Of a DNA stretch of 64,000 nt, positions 1 to 10,566 are shown piece after piece. The DNA is from Candidatus Dadabacteria bacterium (lineage in GTDB: Bacteria > Desulfobacterota_D > UBA1144 > Nemesobacterales > Nemesobacteraceae). Location: NCBI GenBank assembly GCA_009840385.1, contig VXNX01000001.1, positions 1-64,000 on the forward strand, written 5' to 3'. Numbering within the stretch: the first letter of the stretch is position 1; every line of letters begins with the position of its first letter. The notes below the pieces were generated by a model. The model was not told where the DNA came from. It searched no databases and saw nothing but the letters and a program-made list of their open reading frames with translations. The position numbers and the translations under genes were made by a program.

Positions 1-741
<741 letters not shown>

Positions 742-878
742 GCGGATACCGTCCCGGCACGCCGTAGCGGACGGGCCCGGTAGTCTGTCTGATTTTAATG
801 CGGTCATTCCAGATAAAATAATACACTAATTCGGCATGCTCTTGAACTAGAAAATCTTACTGCTTCTCCATACATTCC

Positions 879-908
879 TTGACAAAAACGGCCTCCGTAT
901 AAGATACT
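879..908 (+). promoter_or_regulatory. Candidate sigma70 promoter for cofG
   Basis: A perfect -35 hexamer TTGACA lies at 879-884. It is followed 18 bases later by GATACT (903-908); TAAGAT at 900-905, with a 15-base spacer, is an alternative -10. It lies between the divergent spondin gene and cofG and points toward cofG. Only the -35 is a strong match. Confidence 0.5.
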
Positions 909-974
909 TACAGGCGGGGTTGGCGGGGTTGAAAATTGCTTCCGCGCAGGAAGCGTAACGGGTGGTTTCTCTAT

Positions 975-2234
975 ATGACTCTTTTAGCTAAAACTTGGGA
1001 AAAAACATTCGGCGCGAGCGAAAGCGCCATGCTACTCAATGCGTTCGGCGTAAGCGACTTCTCGGAGCTTCGCGCATCCCCGAAACTTGAGAGAATAATA
1101 TCAAAAGCCATCGATGGAGAAAGCGTCACGCGCGAAGACGCTCTCTACCTTGCGGAGCTTTTTCCCAGGGAAATTCCTTTTCTTCTTCTGGCCGCATCGG
1201 CTATCAGAAACCGCTCGAAGGGAAAAACCGTAACCTACTCCAAAAACGTTTTCGTGCCCCTGACCCAGCTCTGCAGGGACCGCTGCGGATACTGCACGTT
1301 CAAGATAGAACCGGGAGAGGGAGAGCTGTTCATGACCCCTGAAGAGGTCGTCGACATGGCCAAAAAAGGGGCTAAGGCGGGATGCACTGAACTTCTTTTC
1401 GTCACGGGAGACAAGCCGGAACTCGCCTATCAGGTATACAGGGACGCACTCGGGGAAATCGGTTACGAAACAACAGCGGACTATCTGATCGACATGGGAA
1501 AAACCGGTCTTGAGTACGGAATTTTTCCCCATACGAATCTCGGGCTTTCGACCCCCGAAGAACTCTCCGGGTTCAGAAAAAGCAACCCAAGCATGGGCCT
1601 CATGCTCGAGAACATAAGCGAGAGGCTGCTCAAGAAGGGAAACGCTCACCACGGCTGCGCGGACAAGGTCCCGAAACTCAGGATGGAGACGATGGAGCAC
1701 GCGGGCGAGCTCAGTATTCCCTGGACAAGCGGCATTCTGGTCGGAATCGGGGAAACGTTCGAGGAGAGAATCGACTCGCTTTACGCCCTTTTGGAACTCT
1801 CTCGCAGCTATGGTCACCTGCAGGAGATAATAATTCAGAACTTCAACCCCAAGGAAGGAATAAAAATGGAGGACTACCCTCCCGCCGATTTTCTCGAGAT
1901 GCTGAAGACCGTCGCCATCTCGAGGCTTATATTCGGAGGGGACATGAACATACAGATACCGCCTAACCTTAACAACAGGAATTTCACTTTCTACCTAACC
2001 GCTGGCATAAACGACCTGGGCGGCGTGTCGCCCCTCACGATAGACTACGTTAACCCCGAGGCCCCGTGGCCGCAGGTTGAAAGAATGGAAAGGGAGGTAA
2101 GCGCGCTGGGTTACGAACTTCGGGAAAGGCTTCCCGTGTATCCCGAGTATATAGACGAGCAGTGGATAGACCCTTATGTTCTGGGCAAGGTAAGGCAGCG
2201 AGTTGATGAGAGGGGATACGTTCCCGTAAACTGA
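975..2234 (+). CDS. cofG: FO synthase subunit CofG (radical SAM)
   Basis: CofG works with CofH to make 7,8-didemethyl-8-hydroxy-5-deazariboflavin (FO), the chromophore of coenzyme F420 and of some photolyases. It closes the deazaflavin ring from the CofH product. The radical-SAM cluster motif CX3CX2C is visible as CRDRCGYC at about residues 100-107, followed by the family-typical TFKIEPGE. The AGCTELLFVTGDKPE segment is also characteristic of CofG. At 419 residues it is longer than many stand-alone CofG proteins because of an N-terminal helical extension of about 60 residues. A TTG at 936 would add 13 residues; I prefer ATG 975, with GGTGG nine bases upstream, but the choice is open. cofH follows after 4 bases. 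No cofC, cofD or cofE is visible in the window. Confidence 0.9.
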   Translation: MTLLAKTWEKTFGASESAMLLNAFGVSDFSELRASPKLERIISKAIDGESVTREDALYLAELFPREIPFLLLAASAIRNRSKGKTVTYSKNVFVPLTQLCRDRCGYCTFKIEPGEGELFMTPEEVVDMAKKGAKAGCTELLFVTGDKPELAYQVYRDALGEIGYETTADYLIDMGKTGLEYGIFPHTNLGLSTPEELSGFRKSNPSMGLMLENISERLLKKGNAHHGCADKVPKLRMETMEHAGELSIPWTSGILVGIGETFEERIDSLYALLELSRSYGHLQEIIIQNFNPKEGIKMEDYPPADFLEMLKTVAISRLIFGGDMNIQIPPNLNNRNFTFYLTAGINDLGGVSPLTIDYVNPEAPWPQVERMEREVSALGYELRERLPVYPEYIDEQWIDPYVLGKVRQRVDERGYVPVN

Positions 2235-2238
2235 AAAA

Positions 2239-3438
2239 ATGGAAGATATAAACAAGATAATAGGCTCTATAGAGGAGAGAAGGCCCATCGGCGTAGACGG
2301 AGTTATGTCGCGCATAAACGGCACTACGGGCCGGATAATCGAGGATGCGCTTTCGGGCAAGGAGATCTCGGTTGAGGACGGAATTCATCTCTTCAACATA
2401 GATGATACGGACGAGATATCCGCTCTCGCGCTTGCGGCCGACCAGATAAGAAAGGAAGACGTGGGAGATGTGGTCACCTACGTCGTTAACAGGAACATAA
2501 ACTTCACTAACATATGCGACGTCTACTGCGGTTTCTGCAATTTCATGGCTGACGAGGGAGACGAGAGGGCCTATTTCCTCTCGATGGACGAAGTTGCGGA
2601 GAGAACCGTTGAAGCCTGGGAGATAGGCGCGACGGAAGTATGCATGCAGGGAGGCATGCATCCCGAGATAGACGGCAATTTCTACATCGAGCTTATAAAG
2701 ACGGTAAAAAAAGCCGTGCCCGATATGCACACGCACGCTTTCTCTCCCTACGAGATCTACTACGGAGCTAAGACTCTCGGTATAGAGGAAGAGGATTTCA
2801 TAAGAAGACTCAAGGATGTCGGTCACAATACCTTCCCAGGCACCGCGGCCGAGGTTCTGGTTGAAGAAGTAAGAAAGGTAATCGCCCCAAGGAAGATACC
2901 GACCGAGGTGTGGATAAGGGTAGTGAAAAAAGCTCACAAGGAAGGAATGAGAACCACTTCGACCATAATGTACGGGCACCTCGACAAGCGCCATCACTGG
3001 GCAATACACCTTGGAATTCTGAGAGACATACAGAAAGAGACTGGAGGGTTCACGGAATTCGTGCCGCTTCGGTTCATTCCCTGGAACACAAGGCTGTTCA
3101 TTCACTCCAAGGGAAAGGTGAGAAAAGGTCCGACCGATCTTGACCAGCTGAAGATGTACGCCGTTTCACGGATGATGCTCCGGGGATGGATAAACAACAT
3201 ACAGGTCTCCTGGGTCAAGCAGGGACCCGAGTTCGCACAGTTCTCGCTCACCGCCGGGGCAAACGATTTCGGGGGAACGCTCATGGAAGAGCAGATATCC
3301 CGTTTCGCCGGTGCAAGTTACGGACAGTACTTCCCGCCCGAAGAATTCAGAAAACTCACCAGAGAAATAGGCAGAATCCCGGCCGAACGGGACACGACCT
3401 ACGGGATACTCAAAACGTTTGAAAACGGCGAGGCCTGA
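2239..3438 (+). CDS. cofH: FO synthase subunit CofH (radical SAM)
   Basis: CofH is the radical-SAM 5-amino-6-(D-ribitylamino)uracil:L-tyrosine 4-hydroxyphenyl transferase, which supplies the substrate of CofG. The cluster motif CX3CX2C is CDVYCGFC at about residues 93-100, preceded by the family phrase NRNINFTNI. Further conserved blocks include GATEVCMQGGMHPEIDG, TFPGTAAEVL and FVPLRFIPWNT. Length (399 residues) is normal. It begins 4 bases after cofG and is surely cotranscribed with it. Having separate CofG and CofH, rather than a fused FbiC, is the arrangement known from archaea and cyanobacteria. MqnC and MqnE of menaquinone synthesis are relatives, but the CofG partner makes CofH the better call. 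Confidence 0.92.
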   Translation: MEDINKIIGSIEERRPIGVDGVMSRINGTTGRIIEDALSGKEISVEDGIHLFNIDDTDEISALALAADQIRKEDVGDVVTYVVNRNINFTNICDVYCGFCNFMADEGDERAYFLSMDEVAERTVEAWEIGATEVCMQGGMHPEIDGNFYIELIKTVKKAVPDMHTHAFSPYEIYYGAKTLGIEEEDFIRRLKDVGHNTFPGTAAEVLVEEVRKVIAPRKIPTEVWIRVVKKAHKEGMRTTSTIMYGHLDKRHHWAIHLGILRDIQKETGGFTEFVPLRFIPWNTRLFIHSKGKVRKGPTDLDQLKMYAVSRMMLRGWINNIQVSWVKQGPEFAQFSLTAGANDFGGTLMEEQISRFAGASYGQYFPPEEFRKLTREIGRIPAERDTTYGILKTFENGEA

Positions 3439-3498
3439 AGACTTTTTCTCGCACACGCCATCTTTTGTCTCGAAACACTCCGGCCGGAATCGGTTCCC

Positions 3499-6357
3499 AT
3501 GGAGAAATCAAGAATCGAAGAACTGAGCAGGAAGCTTCGCGGACAGATCCGGGGCGAGGTAAGAGAAAACCTCGTTGACCGGACCATCTACAGCACGGAC
3601 GCAAGCAACTACAGGATCCTCCCAGAAGCTGTCGTAATCCCAAAAAATCGCCAGGACATAGAAATTACAGTTTCCGAAGCCTCAGCCCGCGATATCCCGG
3701 TCACGGTGCGGGGGGCGGGAACAAGCCTTGCGGGGCAGGCCGTGGGAGAAGGTGTAATCCTCGACCTCTCAAAATACATGAACGGGATAATCGACGTAGA
3801 CGCCGGAGGAAAAAAAGCAAGAGTCGAGCCCGGAATCACGATTGACGGACTCAATAGAAACCTCGCGCCTTTAGGACTCATGTTCGGACCGGATCCCTCA
3901 AGCGCAAGCGTCGCCACCGTCGGAGGAGCCGTGGCGAATAATGCCACAGGGGCCCATTCAATACTGTATGGAATGGCGGGCGATCACGTCATCTCCTCAA
4001 ATGCCGTGCTCGCGGACGGGTCTCCGCTCGAGCTTTCCAAGGAAAACTACGAAAAACGTGGTGGAGGAAACGGTATTGCGGAAAATCTTTTCGAAAAACT
4101 CGCCGCGCTCATAAAGGAAAACGGGGAACTTGTAAGAAATGACTTTTCAAGACACTGGAGAAGGGCTTCGGGATACTCGCTTAACTATTTTCTGGACAGG
4201 GAATTCAATCCCGCGAAACTTCTTGCCTCCTCGGAAGGAACCCTCGCGGTCTCAACCGATTTCGAGCTTAACCTCGTTGAAAAACCTCGCTCAAGCGCGC
4301 TCTGCGTCATCTCGTTCCGCGAAATTCCCGAGGCAATGGACTCGGTTTCAAAAATCCTCTCCCGCAACCCCTCGGCAATTGAACTTATCGACGGAACGCT
4401 GATAGGTCTTGCTAGAAGGAAAAAAGGATTCTCCCGCGCCGTTTCCTTCATCGAGGGAACCCCGGGAGCCATCCTCGTAGTCGAATTTCAGGGAGACGAT
4501 GAAAGACAGACCGGCGAGAAGGCAAAAAGCCTCGCAGAGTCCGCGGTCCCGGGGGCGACCGCGTTTCCGGTGCTCGGGCGGGAGGAGCAGAAAAAGGTCT
4601 GGGATGTAAGAAAGGCGGGGCTCGGCATCCTGATGAGCGACAGGGGCAAGCAGAAACCGGTGCCTTGCATAGAAGACGTCTCGGTTCCCACGGAAAACCT
4701 TGCCCAATACACAAGGGACGTGATTTCGCTTCTTGACGAGTTCGGTCTTAAAGCCGCTTTTTACGGTCACGCAAGTGCCGGATGCCTGCACATAAGGCCT
4801 CTTCTTGACCTCCGGGAGCAAAAGGGAGTATCCGACATGGTAGCGCTTTCGGAACGCACCCTTGAGCTTGTTCTTCGCCACTCGGGGGTAATGAGCGGCG
4901 AGCACGGAGATGGCCTCCAGAGGAGTTATCTAAACGAAAAACTTTTCGGAAAGAAGCTTTATTCCATCATGGAAGAGCTAAAGGAGATATTCGACCCGCG
5001 GGGAATACTCAATCCCGGGAAAGTAGTCCGTGGGGCTGATTCTTCCTCAAATCTGAGGGCAAGGAAGTCTGAGGAGAGCCTCAACACCTTCCTTGACTGG
5101 TCCCGTGAAGGGGGGCTTGCCGCCGCGGCCGCAATGTGCAACGGCCAAGGGGTCTGCAGAAAAACCGCCGAGGGCATAATGTGCCCTTCCTACAGGGCGA
5201 CCCTCGATGAGGGCGACACCACAAGGGCGCGGGCAAACCTTCTCCGGGAACTTCTGCTGGGCGACATGGACAAGGAGATGGTCTACGAGAAAGGATTCTA
5301 CGATGTTTTTGATCTCTGCGTGGGATGCAAAGCATGCCGTACCGAATGTCCTTCCGGGGTTGACGTGGGCAAGATGAAAACCGAGTTCCTGGCGCTCTAC
5401 AAGAATAAAACCGGGTTTACTGCAAGAGATATGCTATTTGCCCGAGTGCACGAGATAAGTTCCGCGCGTAGCGCCCTTCCCCGCTTTCTAAACCGCGCGC
5501 TTGAAAGCCCTTTCTCCCGAGGGCTGCTTTCGCTTGCGGGAATTTCCCGAAGAAGATCTCTTCCCCCGATGGCCGAAGATACTTTCAGCGGGTGGTTCCG
5601 CAAAAAGAAGAAAAATCCCCAGAATGGAAAACAGGTGGTTTATTTCCACGACACGTGGTCTGAGTTTTTCTACCCCGAGATAGGAAAAGCCGTTATCGGG
5701 GTGCTTGAGAGCCTTGGTTTCGAGGTGCTTCTGGAGAGACAAAGAAAATGCTGCGGGCGGCCGATGCTGAGTACCGGCATGGTGGAGAAAGCCAGGGAGA
5801 ACGCAGCTCACAACGTAAACGTTCTCTCAGATTACGCCAGAAGGAATATCCCAGTGGTATTTTCAGAACCCAGCTGCCTCTCCGCGTTTCGGGATGAATA
5901 CGCAGATCTTCTTCCAGGTAACGAATCACTGGACACGCTCCTTCCGAACACACACTCGGTCTGCGAATTTGTCCGCGCGCAAGGTGATAATTCCCTCGAC
6001 CCCGGAAAGCAAAGACGCGGAGGAATACTAGTTCACGGACATTGCCACGAAAGATCTGTCGGCAATTTCGGAAAGACCCTGTCACTTCTTAACGAACTGG
6101 GATACGACGCGAGGACAAGCGATGCCGGGTGTTGCGGCATGGCAGGGAGCTTCGGCTACGAGAAAGAGCACTACGAGGTATCAAAAGCCATGGGAGAGTG
6201 CGGTCTTTTCCCGAAAATAAGAGACTTGGGAGAATCGGAAAGGGTCTGCGTAACGGGCATATCATGTCTCGAGCAGGTCTCCCATTTCACCGGGGTGGTT
6301 CCGGTTCACATAGCCCTGCTTCTCGAAGAATGCATATCGGCTAAAGATGCGAAATAA
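3499..6357 (+). CDS. FAD/Fe-S D-2-hydroxyacid dehydrogenase (YdiJ/GlcDF fusion type)
   Basis: A 952-residue fusion. The N-terminal PCMH-type FAD-binding domain (about residues 35-220) contains PVTVRGAGTSLAGQAVGEG and GGAVANNATG. An FAD-oxidase C-terminal domain (about 250-530) contains YGHASAGCLHIRP and SGEHGDG. An Fe-S domain carries CNGQGVCRKTAEGIMCPSY and, near residue 606, CVGCKACRTECPSG. The last part holds two CCG domains (GHCHERSVG and DAGCCGMAGSFG). This architecture is shared by YdiJ-type D-2-hydroxyglutarate or D-lactate dehydrogenases, which pass electrons through Fe-S clusters to a quinone or another carrier. The exact substrate cannot be read from sequence. The start ATG 3499 has only a weak ribosome-binding site. 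The gene lies between cofH and holB with about 60- and 50-base gaps and may be cotranscribed with them. Confidence 0.88.
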   Translation: MEKSRIEELSRKLRGQIRGEVRENLVDRTIYSTDASNYRILPEAVVIPKNRQDIEITVSEASARDIPVTVRGAGTSLAGQAVGEGVILDLSKYMNGIIDVDAGGKKARVEPGITIDGLNRNLAPLGLMFGPDPSSASVATVGGAVANNATGAHSILYGMAGDHVISSNAVLADGSPLELSKENYEKRGGGNGIAENLFEKLAALIKENGELVRNDFSRHWRRASGYSLNYFLDREFNPAKLLASSEGTLAVSTDFELNLVEKPRSSALCVISFREIPEAMDSVSKILSRNPSAIELIDGTLIGLARRKKGFSRAVSFIEGTPGAILVVEFQGDDERQTGEKAKSLAESAVPGATAFPVLGREEQKKVWDVRKAGLGILMSDRGKQKPVPCIEDVSVPTENLAQYTRDVISLLDEFGLKAAFYGHASAGCLHIRPLLDLREQKGVSDMVALSERTLELVLRHSGVMSGEHGDGLQRSYLNEKLFGKKLYSIMEELKEIFDPRGILNPGKVVRGADSSSNLRARKSEESLNTFLDWSREGGLAAAAAMCNGQGVCRKTAEGIMCPSYRATLDEGDTTRARANLLRELLLGDMDKEMVYEKGFYDVFDLCVGCKACRTECPSGVDVGKMKTEFLALYKNKTGFTARDMLFARVHEISSARSALPRFLNRALESPFSRGLLSLAGISRRRSLPPMAEDTFSGWFRKKKKNPQNGKQVVYFHDTWSEFFYPEIGKAVIGVLESLGFEVLLERQRKCCGRPMLSTGMVEKARENAAHNVNVLSDYARRNIPVVFSEPSCLSAFRDEYADLLPGNESLDTLLPNTHSVCEFVRAQGDNSLDPGKQRRGGILVHGHCHERSVGNFGKTLSLLNELGYDARTSDAGCCGMAGSFGYEKEHYEVSKAMGECGLFPKIRDLGESERVCVTGISCLEQVSHFTGVVPVHIALLLEECISAKDAK

Positions 6358-6407
6358 CCATCTCCCGTTCATAGAAGATGCCCGTGCTTGCCGGTAAGAT
6401 AAAGACC

Positions 6408-7403
6408 ATGGGATTTCCGCAGATCATAGGACACGAACCCCAGAAGGAATTTCTTCGCAACTCAGTCCGCAAAAACCGGATCTCGCACGCATACCTTTTC
6501 TCAGGACCCGAGGGCGTAGGGAAAAAACTGGTCGCGATCGGTTTCGCGAAACTCATAAACTGCTCCGAGGGAGGGACAGAGAACCTTGACTGCGAATGTA
6601 CCTCGTGCGCGAAAACCGAAAAAGGCCTGAACCCCGACGTCTTAGTGTTCGGATACCCAAACGAAAAGACGATAAAAGTGGACCACGTAAGACAGGACAT
6701 AGAGCGGCTGATTCACCTGGCGCCCTATGAGAATCCCTACAAGGTCTTCATAATCGACGGCGCACAGAGAATGAACTTCAATGCACAGAACGCGTTTCTG
6801 AAGACTCTAGAAGAACCACCGCCTAATTCCGTCATAATCCTCATAACGACGCTTGCAGACCTGCTCATGCCGACTATAAGATCAAGATGCCAGTCGGTTG
6901 TCTTTCAGCCCCTTGAGGCAGGACAGGTAAGAAAATTTCTGGAAGAGGAGAAACCCGGGCAGAATGACCCGGAGCTTGTCTCAAAAATATCGGGAGGCAG
7001 CATCTCAAGGGCACTCGGTACTGATGAAGAGTATCTGCGTAAAAGAATCGAATATATAGACTGCGTAATGGCCGTCGACGCCAAAAAGCCCCTTACCCTT
7101 TTTGATTCCGTGGAGAGGATACAGAAAGATATAAAGAGTGGAGGACCGGAAGAGCTGAAAACGGTCTTTGACATTCTCTCCACATGGCTTCGGGATTCGG
7201 TGATTCTCAAGACTTGCGGAAAGAAAGAGGAGATAGTGAATACCGACCTCATTGAGCAACTAAATGAATACTCTGAAAAAAGGAACGTACCCGAACTCCT
7301 AGTTAAGTTCACCGCTCTTGAGGAAACTATGGCGCGGATCTCGGAGAATAACGCAAACGTCGAGATTTCTCTCGAGAATCTTCTCCTGAGGCTTGCCCTA
7401 TAA
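6408..7403 (+). CDS. holB: DNA polymerase III delta' subunit (HolB)
   Basis: A clamp-loader AAA+ subunit. The family start pattern FPQIIGHEPQKEFLRNS is followed by the Walker A segment SGPEGVGKK and by a cysteine group (C-x9-C-x-C-x2-C) matching the zinc module of delta'/gamma subunits. NAQNAFLKTLEEPP and the sensor-type segment TIRSRCQSV are classic for HolB/DnaX. The first in-frame ATG is at 6378; the ATG at 6408 puts the protein start right before the conserved FPQIIGHE block and is preferred. Length is about 331 residues, normal for delta'. It probably belongs to the same transcription unit as the preceding dehydrogenase gene. Confidence 0.9.
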   Translation: MGFPQIIGHEPQKEFLRNSVRKNRISHAYLFSGPEGVGKKLVAIGFAKLINCSEGGTENLDCECTSCAKTEKGLNPDVLVFGYPNEKTIKVDHVRQDIERLIHLAPYENPYKVFIIDGAQRMNFNAQNAFLKTLEEPPPNSVIILITTLADLLMPTIRSRCQSVVFQPLEAGQVRKFLEEEKPGQNDPELVSKISGGSISRALGTDEEYLRKRIEYIDCVMAVDAKKPLTLFDSVERIQKDIKSGGPEELKTVFDILSTWLRDSVILKTCGKKEEIVNTDLIEQLNEYSEKRNVPELLVKFTALEETMARISENNANVEISLENLLLRLAL

Positions 7404-7618
7404 CGATATCAATTTGCCTGAGGTTTGTTAATCTGGTGCTTTTCGGAGCGAATTCACCTGTTGCAGTCGATACTTGAAACCATGCTTTATAACTCTAGAA
7501 CAATTATCAAAAACCCTCGTCGAATATATAAAGTTGCATTTATTAGCACCGCCTAGTACAATTTGAAATCGCAGTCTAAATAGTTTAATGAAATCTTAGC
7601 ATAGGGGAAGGATGATAC

Positions 7619-8956
7619 ATGTACAAACTTATCTTAAGCATTGTAATTCTGCTGTCCGCTTCCCCGCTGGCGTTTGCCGGCGAGGCCGCCGATGAAAACG
7701 AAGCGTTGAAACAACGTATCGAATATCTGGAGCTGGAGCTGGAAATAACCCGGAAAAAACTCGCGGAGTCGGAATCCCGGGCAGCACCAGCACCCCAAGA
7801 GCCGGAAGAACCTGAGAAAAGTCCGATCAGAATCGGCGGCGCGATGCGCGCCAACCATGCCTACGGCGATTACTCAGGGCGCAGGGGCGAAAACATCGGA
7901 GACTCAGATTTCGAACTGCTGCGCCTAAATGTCGATCTCGACTACAACGGCGTTATCGGAAGAGCCGAATACCGGTACTACGATGACTACAGCATGATGC
8001 ACACTGCATGGCTCGGATACAAGTCGGACGACTACGGAACCCTTAAGGTGGGCATTGTCCGCGTTCCTTTCGGACCGGGCCCATGGGGCGTTTCGAACAG
8101 CTGGTTCTTTGATCAGCACTACTACGTCGGGCTTGCGGACGACATGGACCTGGGAGCAAGATGGACGAAGGCCTTCGGCGACCTTACGGTCGACCTTGCC
8201 TACTATCTTCAGGACGAAGGACACTGGGACGGAACCAGCCGCGACAGTGCCCGATACAGTTACGACCCCGTAAAGTGGAACAGCGGAGCCGACTCGGACG
8301 GGAATGTCACCGACTTCGGAGAAAACGGTTTTGAGGAAGAACACCAAGTAAACCTGCGCATTATCTACGCGAGCGAGAGCATCGGGGATATCGGAATGTC
8401 GTTTCAGTACGGAAGGCTTGAAGGAACGAATGTGGATGACTCAGGCGCCGACCACCTCGCAGTCTCAGCTCACGCGGTGACCCCGCTTCGGGATTTCTCG
8501 CTTCATTCCCAACTGTCCTATTACAGATACGACATTACGGACAAGACTCCCTGGGGAACCGGTGACCTTATTCCCATGGGAGCTTTTAACTTCGCATGGC
8601 CCGTGGCGTCAGAGGCATGGCTGCCGGCTGTTTCCCTCAGGTACAACGGCATTGAGGGTTCAGATATAGCGTGGCTCGACGGCGTCACGCCCTATATCGA
8701 GTGGAGTTCCATCCTCAAGACAACAGAAGATTTCAACAACAGCTCCCTCTGGACTTTCGGCGCTCTCTGGTACTGGGGCTCTCTATATATCTACACTGAT
8801 TTCGCGCTCAGCGACGGTAATTTCTTCGTCGGTACGGAAGGAGACGAATACGGCAATATTTACGATGGAGCAAACGATTTCGGCGCCAGTGGAAACAACA
8901 GGTGGCACAAGCGCTTTAACATTAACGTGGGCTACTATTTCACTCTTTACGAATAA
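7619..8956 (+). CDS. Outer-membrane porin-like beta-barrel protein
   Basis: A 445-residue protein with a clear signal peptide (hydrophobic ILSIVILLSASPLAFAG, cleavage after AFA-G). A short coiled-coil (about residues 25-50, KQRIEYLELELEITRKKLAE) and a Pro/Glu linker follow. The rest alternates aromatic and polar residues in strand-like repeats (for example RLNVDLDYNGVIGRAEYRYY) and ends in YYFTLYE. This resembles phosphate-selective and other substrate-specific porins whose N-terminal coiled coil trimerises the barrel. The last residue is Glu rather than the usual Phe. The start ATG 7619 follows a GGGGAAGGA ribosome-binding site. It lies 18 bases before a BCCT transporter gene, suggesting that it provides outer-membrane passage for the same quaternary-amine substrates. 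That role is inference from context. Confidence 0.8.
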   Translation: MYKLILSIVILLSASPLAFAGEAADENEALKQRIEYLELELEITRKKLAESESRAAPAPQEPEEPEKSPIRIGGAMRANHAYGDYSGRRGENIGDSDFELLRLNVDLDYNGVIGRAEYRYYDDYSMMHTAWLGYKSDDYGTLKVGIVRVPFGPGPWGVSNSWFFDQHYYVGLADDMDLGARWTKAFGDLTVDLAYYLQDEGHWDGTSRDSARYSYDPVKWNSGADSDGNVTDFGENGFEEEHQVNLRIIYASESIGDIGMSFQYGRLEGTNVDDSGADHLAVSAHAVTPLRDFSLHSQLSYYRYDITDKTPWGTGDLIPMGAFNFAWPVASEAWLPAVSLRYNGIEGSDIAWLDGVTPYIEWSSILKTTEDFNNSSLWTFGALWYWGSLYIYTDFALSDGNFFVGTEGDEYGNIYDGANDFGASGNNRWHKRFNINVGYYFTLYE

Positions 8957-8974
8957 AGATCGAGGAGACATAAA

Positions 8975-10507
8975 GTGGAACACGGTCATCAGGCGGGACA
9001 AGACAATCTTCAGATATTCGGTCTTGATATAAACGTCCCGGTATTCGTGGCGTCCGGGATTTCCGTACTTCTTTTCACAATCGGGGCACTTGTGTTCCGG
9101 GAGGCGGCTACGGAAGTGCTGGGAACGCTTCGAGTCTGGATTACCACCCGATTTGATTGGCTTTTCATGAGCGCCGCCAACATATGCTTTCTGTTCTGTC
9201 TTCTCTTGATCGTATCTCCCTTGGGAAATGTGCGCCTCGGCGGTGCGAGCGCACTTCCCCAGTACTCAAGGTTTACCTGGCTTTCCATGATCTTCACGGC
9301 GGGAGTCGCAATCGGTCTGCTGTTCTACGGAGTGCTTGAGCCTGTCTACTATCTGCAGAACCCTCCTCTGGGAATTGATCCATCCGATACCAAGGCGGCT
9401 CAGGCCGTCGGCATATCCGCAGCAACCTTTCACTGGGGACTCTCCCCGTGGGCGTTTTACGGAACCGTGGGCCTCGGTCTCGCTTTTTTCTCCTACAACA
9501 GGGGACTGCCCCTCACGGTCCGCTCGGTGTTCTACCCTCTTCTCGGAAAGCGCGTGTGGGGCTGGAGCGGGCATCTTATAGATACGCTGGCAATATTCGC
9601 CACGCTGTTCGGTCTTGCCACATCTCTTGGCCTCGGGGCGAAGCAATCCGTGGCCGGTCTTAACTACCTGTTCGGAATCCCGGCAACGGATATGACTTAC
9701 ATCGTATTTATAGTGCTGACCACCTTTTTCGCCACCCTTTCGGTGCTCAGCGGGCTGAACGTGGGGATCAGGCGCCTGAGTCAGATCACTGTAGCAATTG
9801 CCCTGCTTCTGCTCCTGTTCGTTTTCATCGCCGGGCCGACGCAGTACATATTGAGCAGTATTTTCGCGGGATTAGCGGACTATATCGTGAAGATTGTACC
9901 CCTCAGCAACTGGGTAGGGAGAGAGGATACGGATTTTCTGCACGGATGGACGACTTTTTACTGGGCCTGGTGGATCTCGTGGACGCCGTTTGTCGGAATG
10001 TTCATCGCCCGCATCTCAAGGGGAAGAACCGTACGCGAATTCCTCGTCTGCGTTCTCGTTCTTCCGACTATCTTCTGCCTCCTGTGGATGAGCGTTTTCG
10101 GCGGCACGGCCATTCACCAATTTCTCTTCGACGGCTACACGGGCGTTACGACTATAATCACGCAGTGGAAACCGGAACTCGCGCTCTTCAAGATGCTTGA
10201 GCAGCTCCCCATGACGCAGATACTCTCCTTTGCAAGCGTCGTTCTTCTCGTAATCTTTTTTATCACTTCATCGGATTCGGCTTCGCTCGTCATCGACATC
10301 ACTTCGGCCGGCGGGAAGCTTGACGCTCCCCCATCCCAGCGCGTGTTCTGGTGCAGCCTGGAGGGCGCGGTAGCCATCGCTCTGCTTCTCGGAGGAGGGC
10401 TTAAATCACTGCAGGCGGCCTCGCTCATAGCCGGACTTCCGTTCTCGGTCCTGCTCATCCTGATGACGGTAAGCATATGGAAGGGAATCAGGAGCGAAGC
10501 CCGCTGA
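8975..10507 (+). CDS. BCCT-family betaine/choline/carnitine transporter 1
   Basis: A 510-residue inner-membrane protein with about 12 hydrophobic segments. The BCCT signature is plain: WTTFYWAWWISWTPFVGMF followed by IARISRGRTVREF. The segment FHWGLSPWAFYGTVG retains the Trp and Tyr positions that form the aromatic substrate box in BetP. These carriers import glycine betaine, choline, carnitine or related compounds with sodium or protons. It has no long C-terminal osmosensor-like tail. The start is GTG 8975 with CGAGGAGA eight bases upstream. It sits between the porin gene and a second BCCT paralogue, likely one operon. The precise substrate is not determinable by eye. Confidence 0.93.
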   Translation: MEHGHQAGQDNLQIFGLDINVPVFVASGISVLLFTIGALVFREAATEVLGTLRVWITTRFDWLFMSAANICFLFCLLLIVSPLGNVRLGGASALPQYSRFTWLSMIFTAGVAIGLLFYGVLEPVYYLQNPPLGIDPSDTKAAQAVGISAATFHWGLSPWAFYGTVGLGLAFFSYNRGLPLTVRSVFYPLLGKRVWGWSGHLIDTLAIFATLFGLATSLGLGAKQSVAGLNYLFGIPATDMTYIVFIVLTTFFATLSVLSGLNVGIRRLSQITVAIALLLLLFVFIAGPTQYILSSIFAGLADYIVKIVPLSNWVGREDTDFLHGWTTFYWAWWISWTPFVGMFIARISRGRTVREFLVCVLVLPTIFCLLWMSVFGGTAIHQFLFDGYTGVTTIITQWKPELALFKMLEQLPMTQILSFASVVLLVIFFITSSDSASLVIDITSAGGKLDAPPSQRVFWCSLEGAVAIALLLGGGLKSLQAASLIAGLPFSVLLILMTVSIWKGIRSEAR

Positions 10508-10566
10508 TCCGGAAACAGACGGACTTTTCAATACAAATGTGGTAGCTTAACGTCGGTTTGCGTTAA

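Noticed and set aside
1101-1817. Long minus-strand open frame of 238 codons opposite cofG
   Set aside because: It is antisense to a clear CofG coding sequence and its translation matches no family pattern; it is a by-product of codon usage.
2050-3105. 351-codon minus-strand frame opposite cofG and cofH
   Set aside because: It overlaps conserved radical-SAM motifs on the plus strand and has no recognisable protein features.
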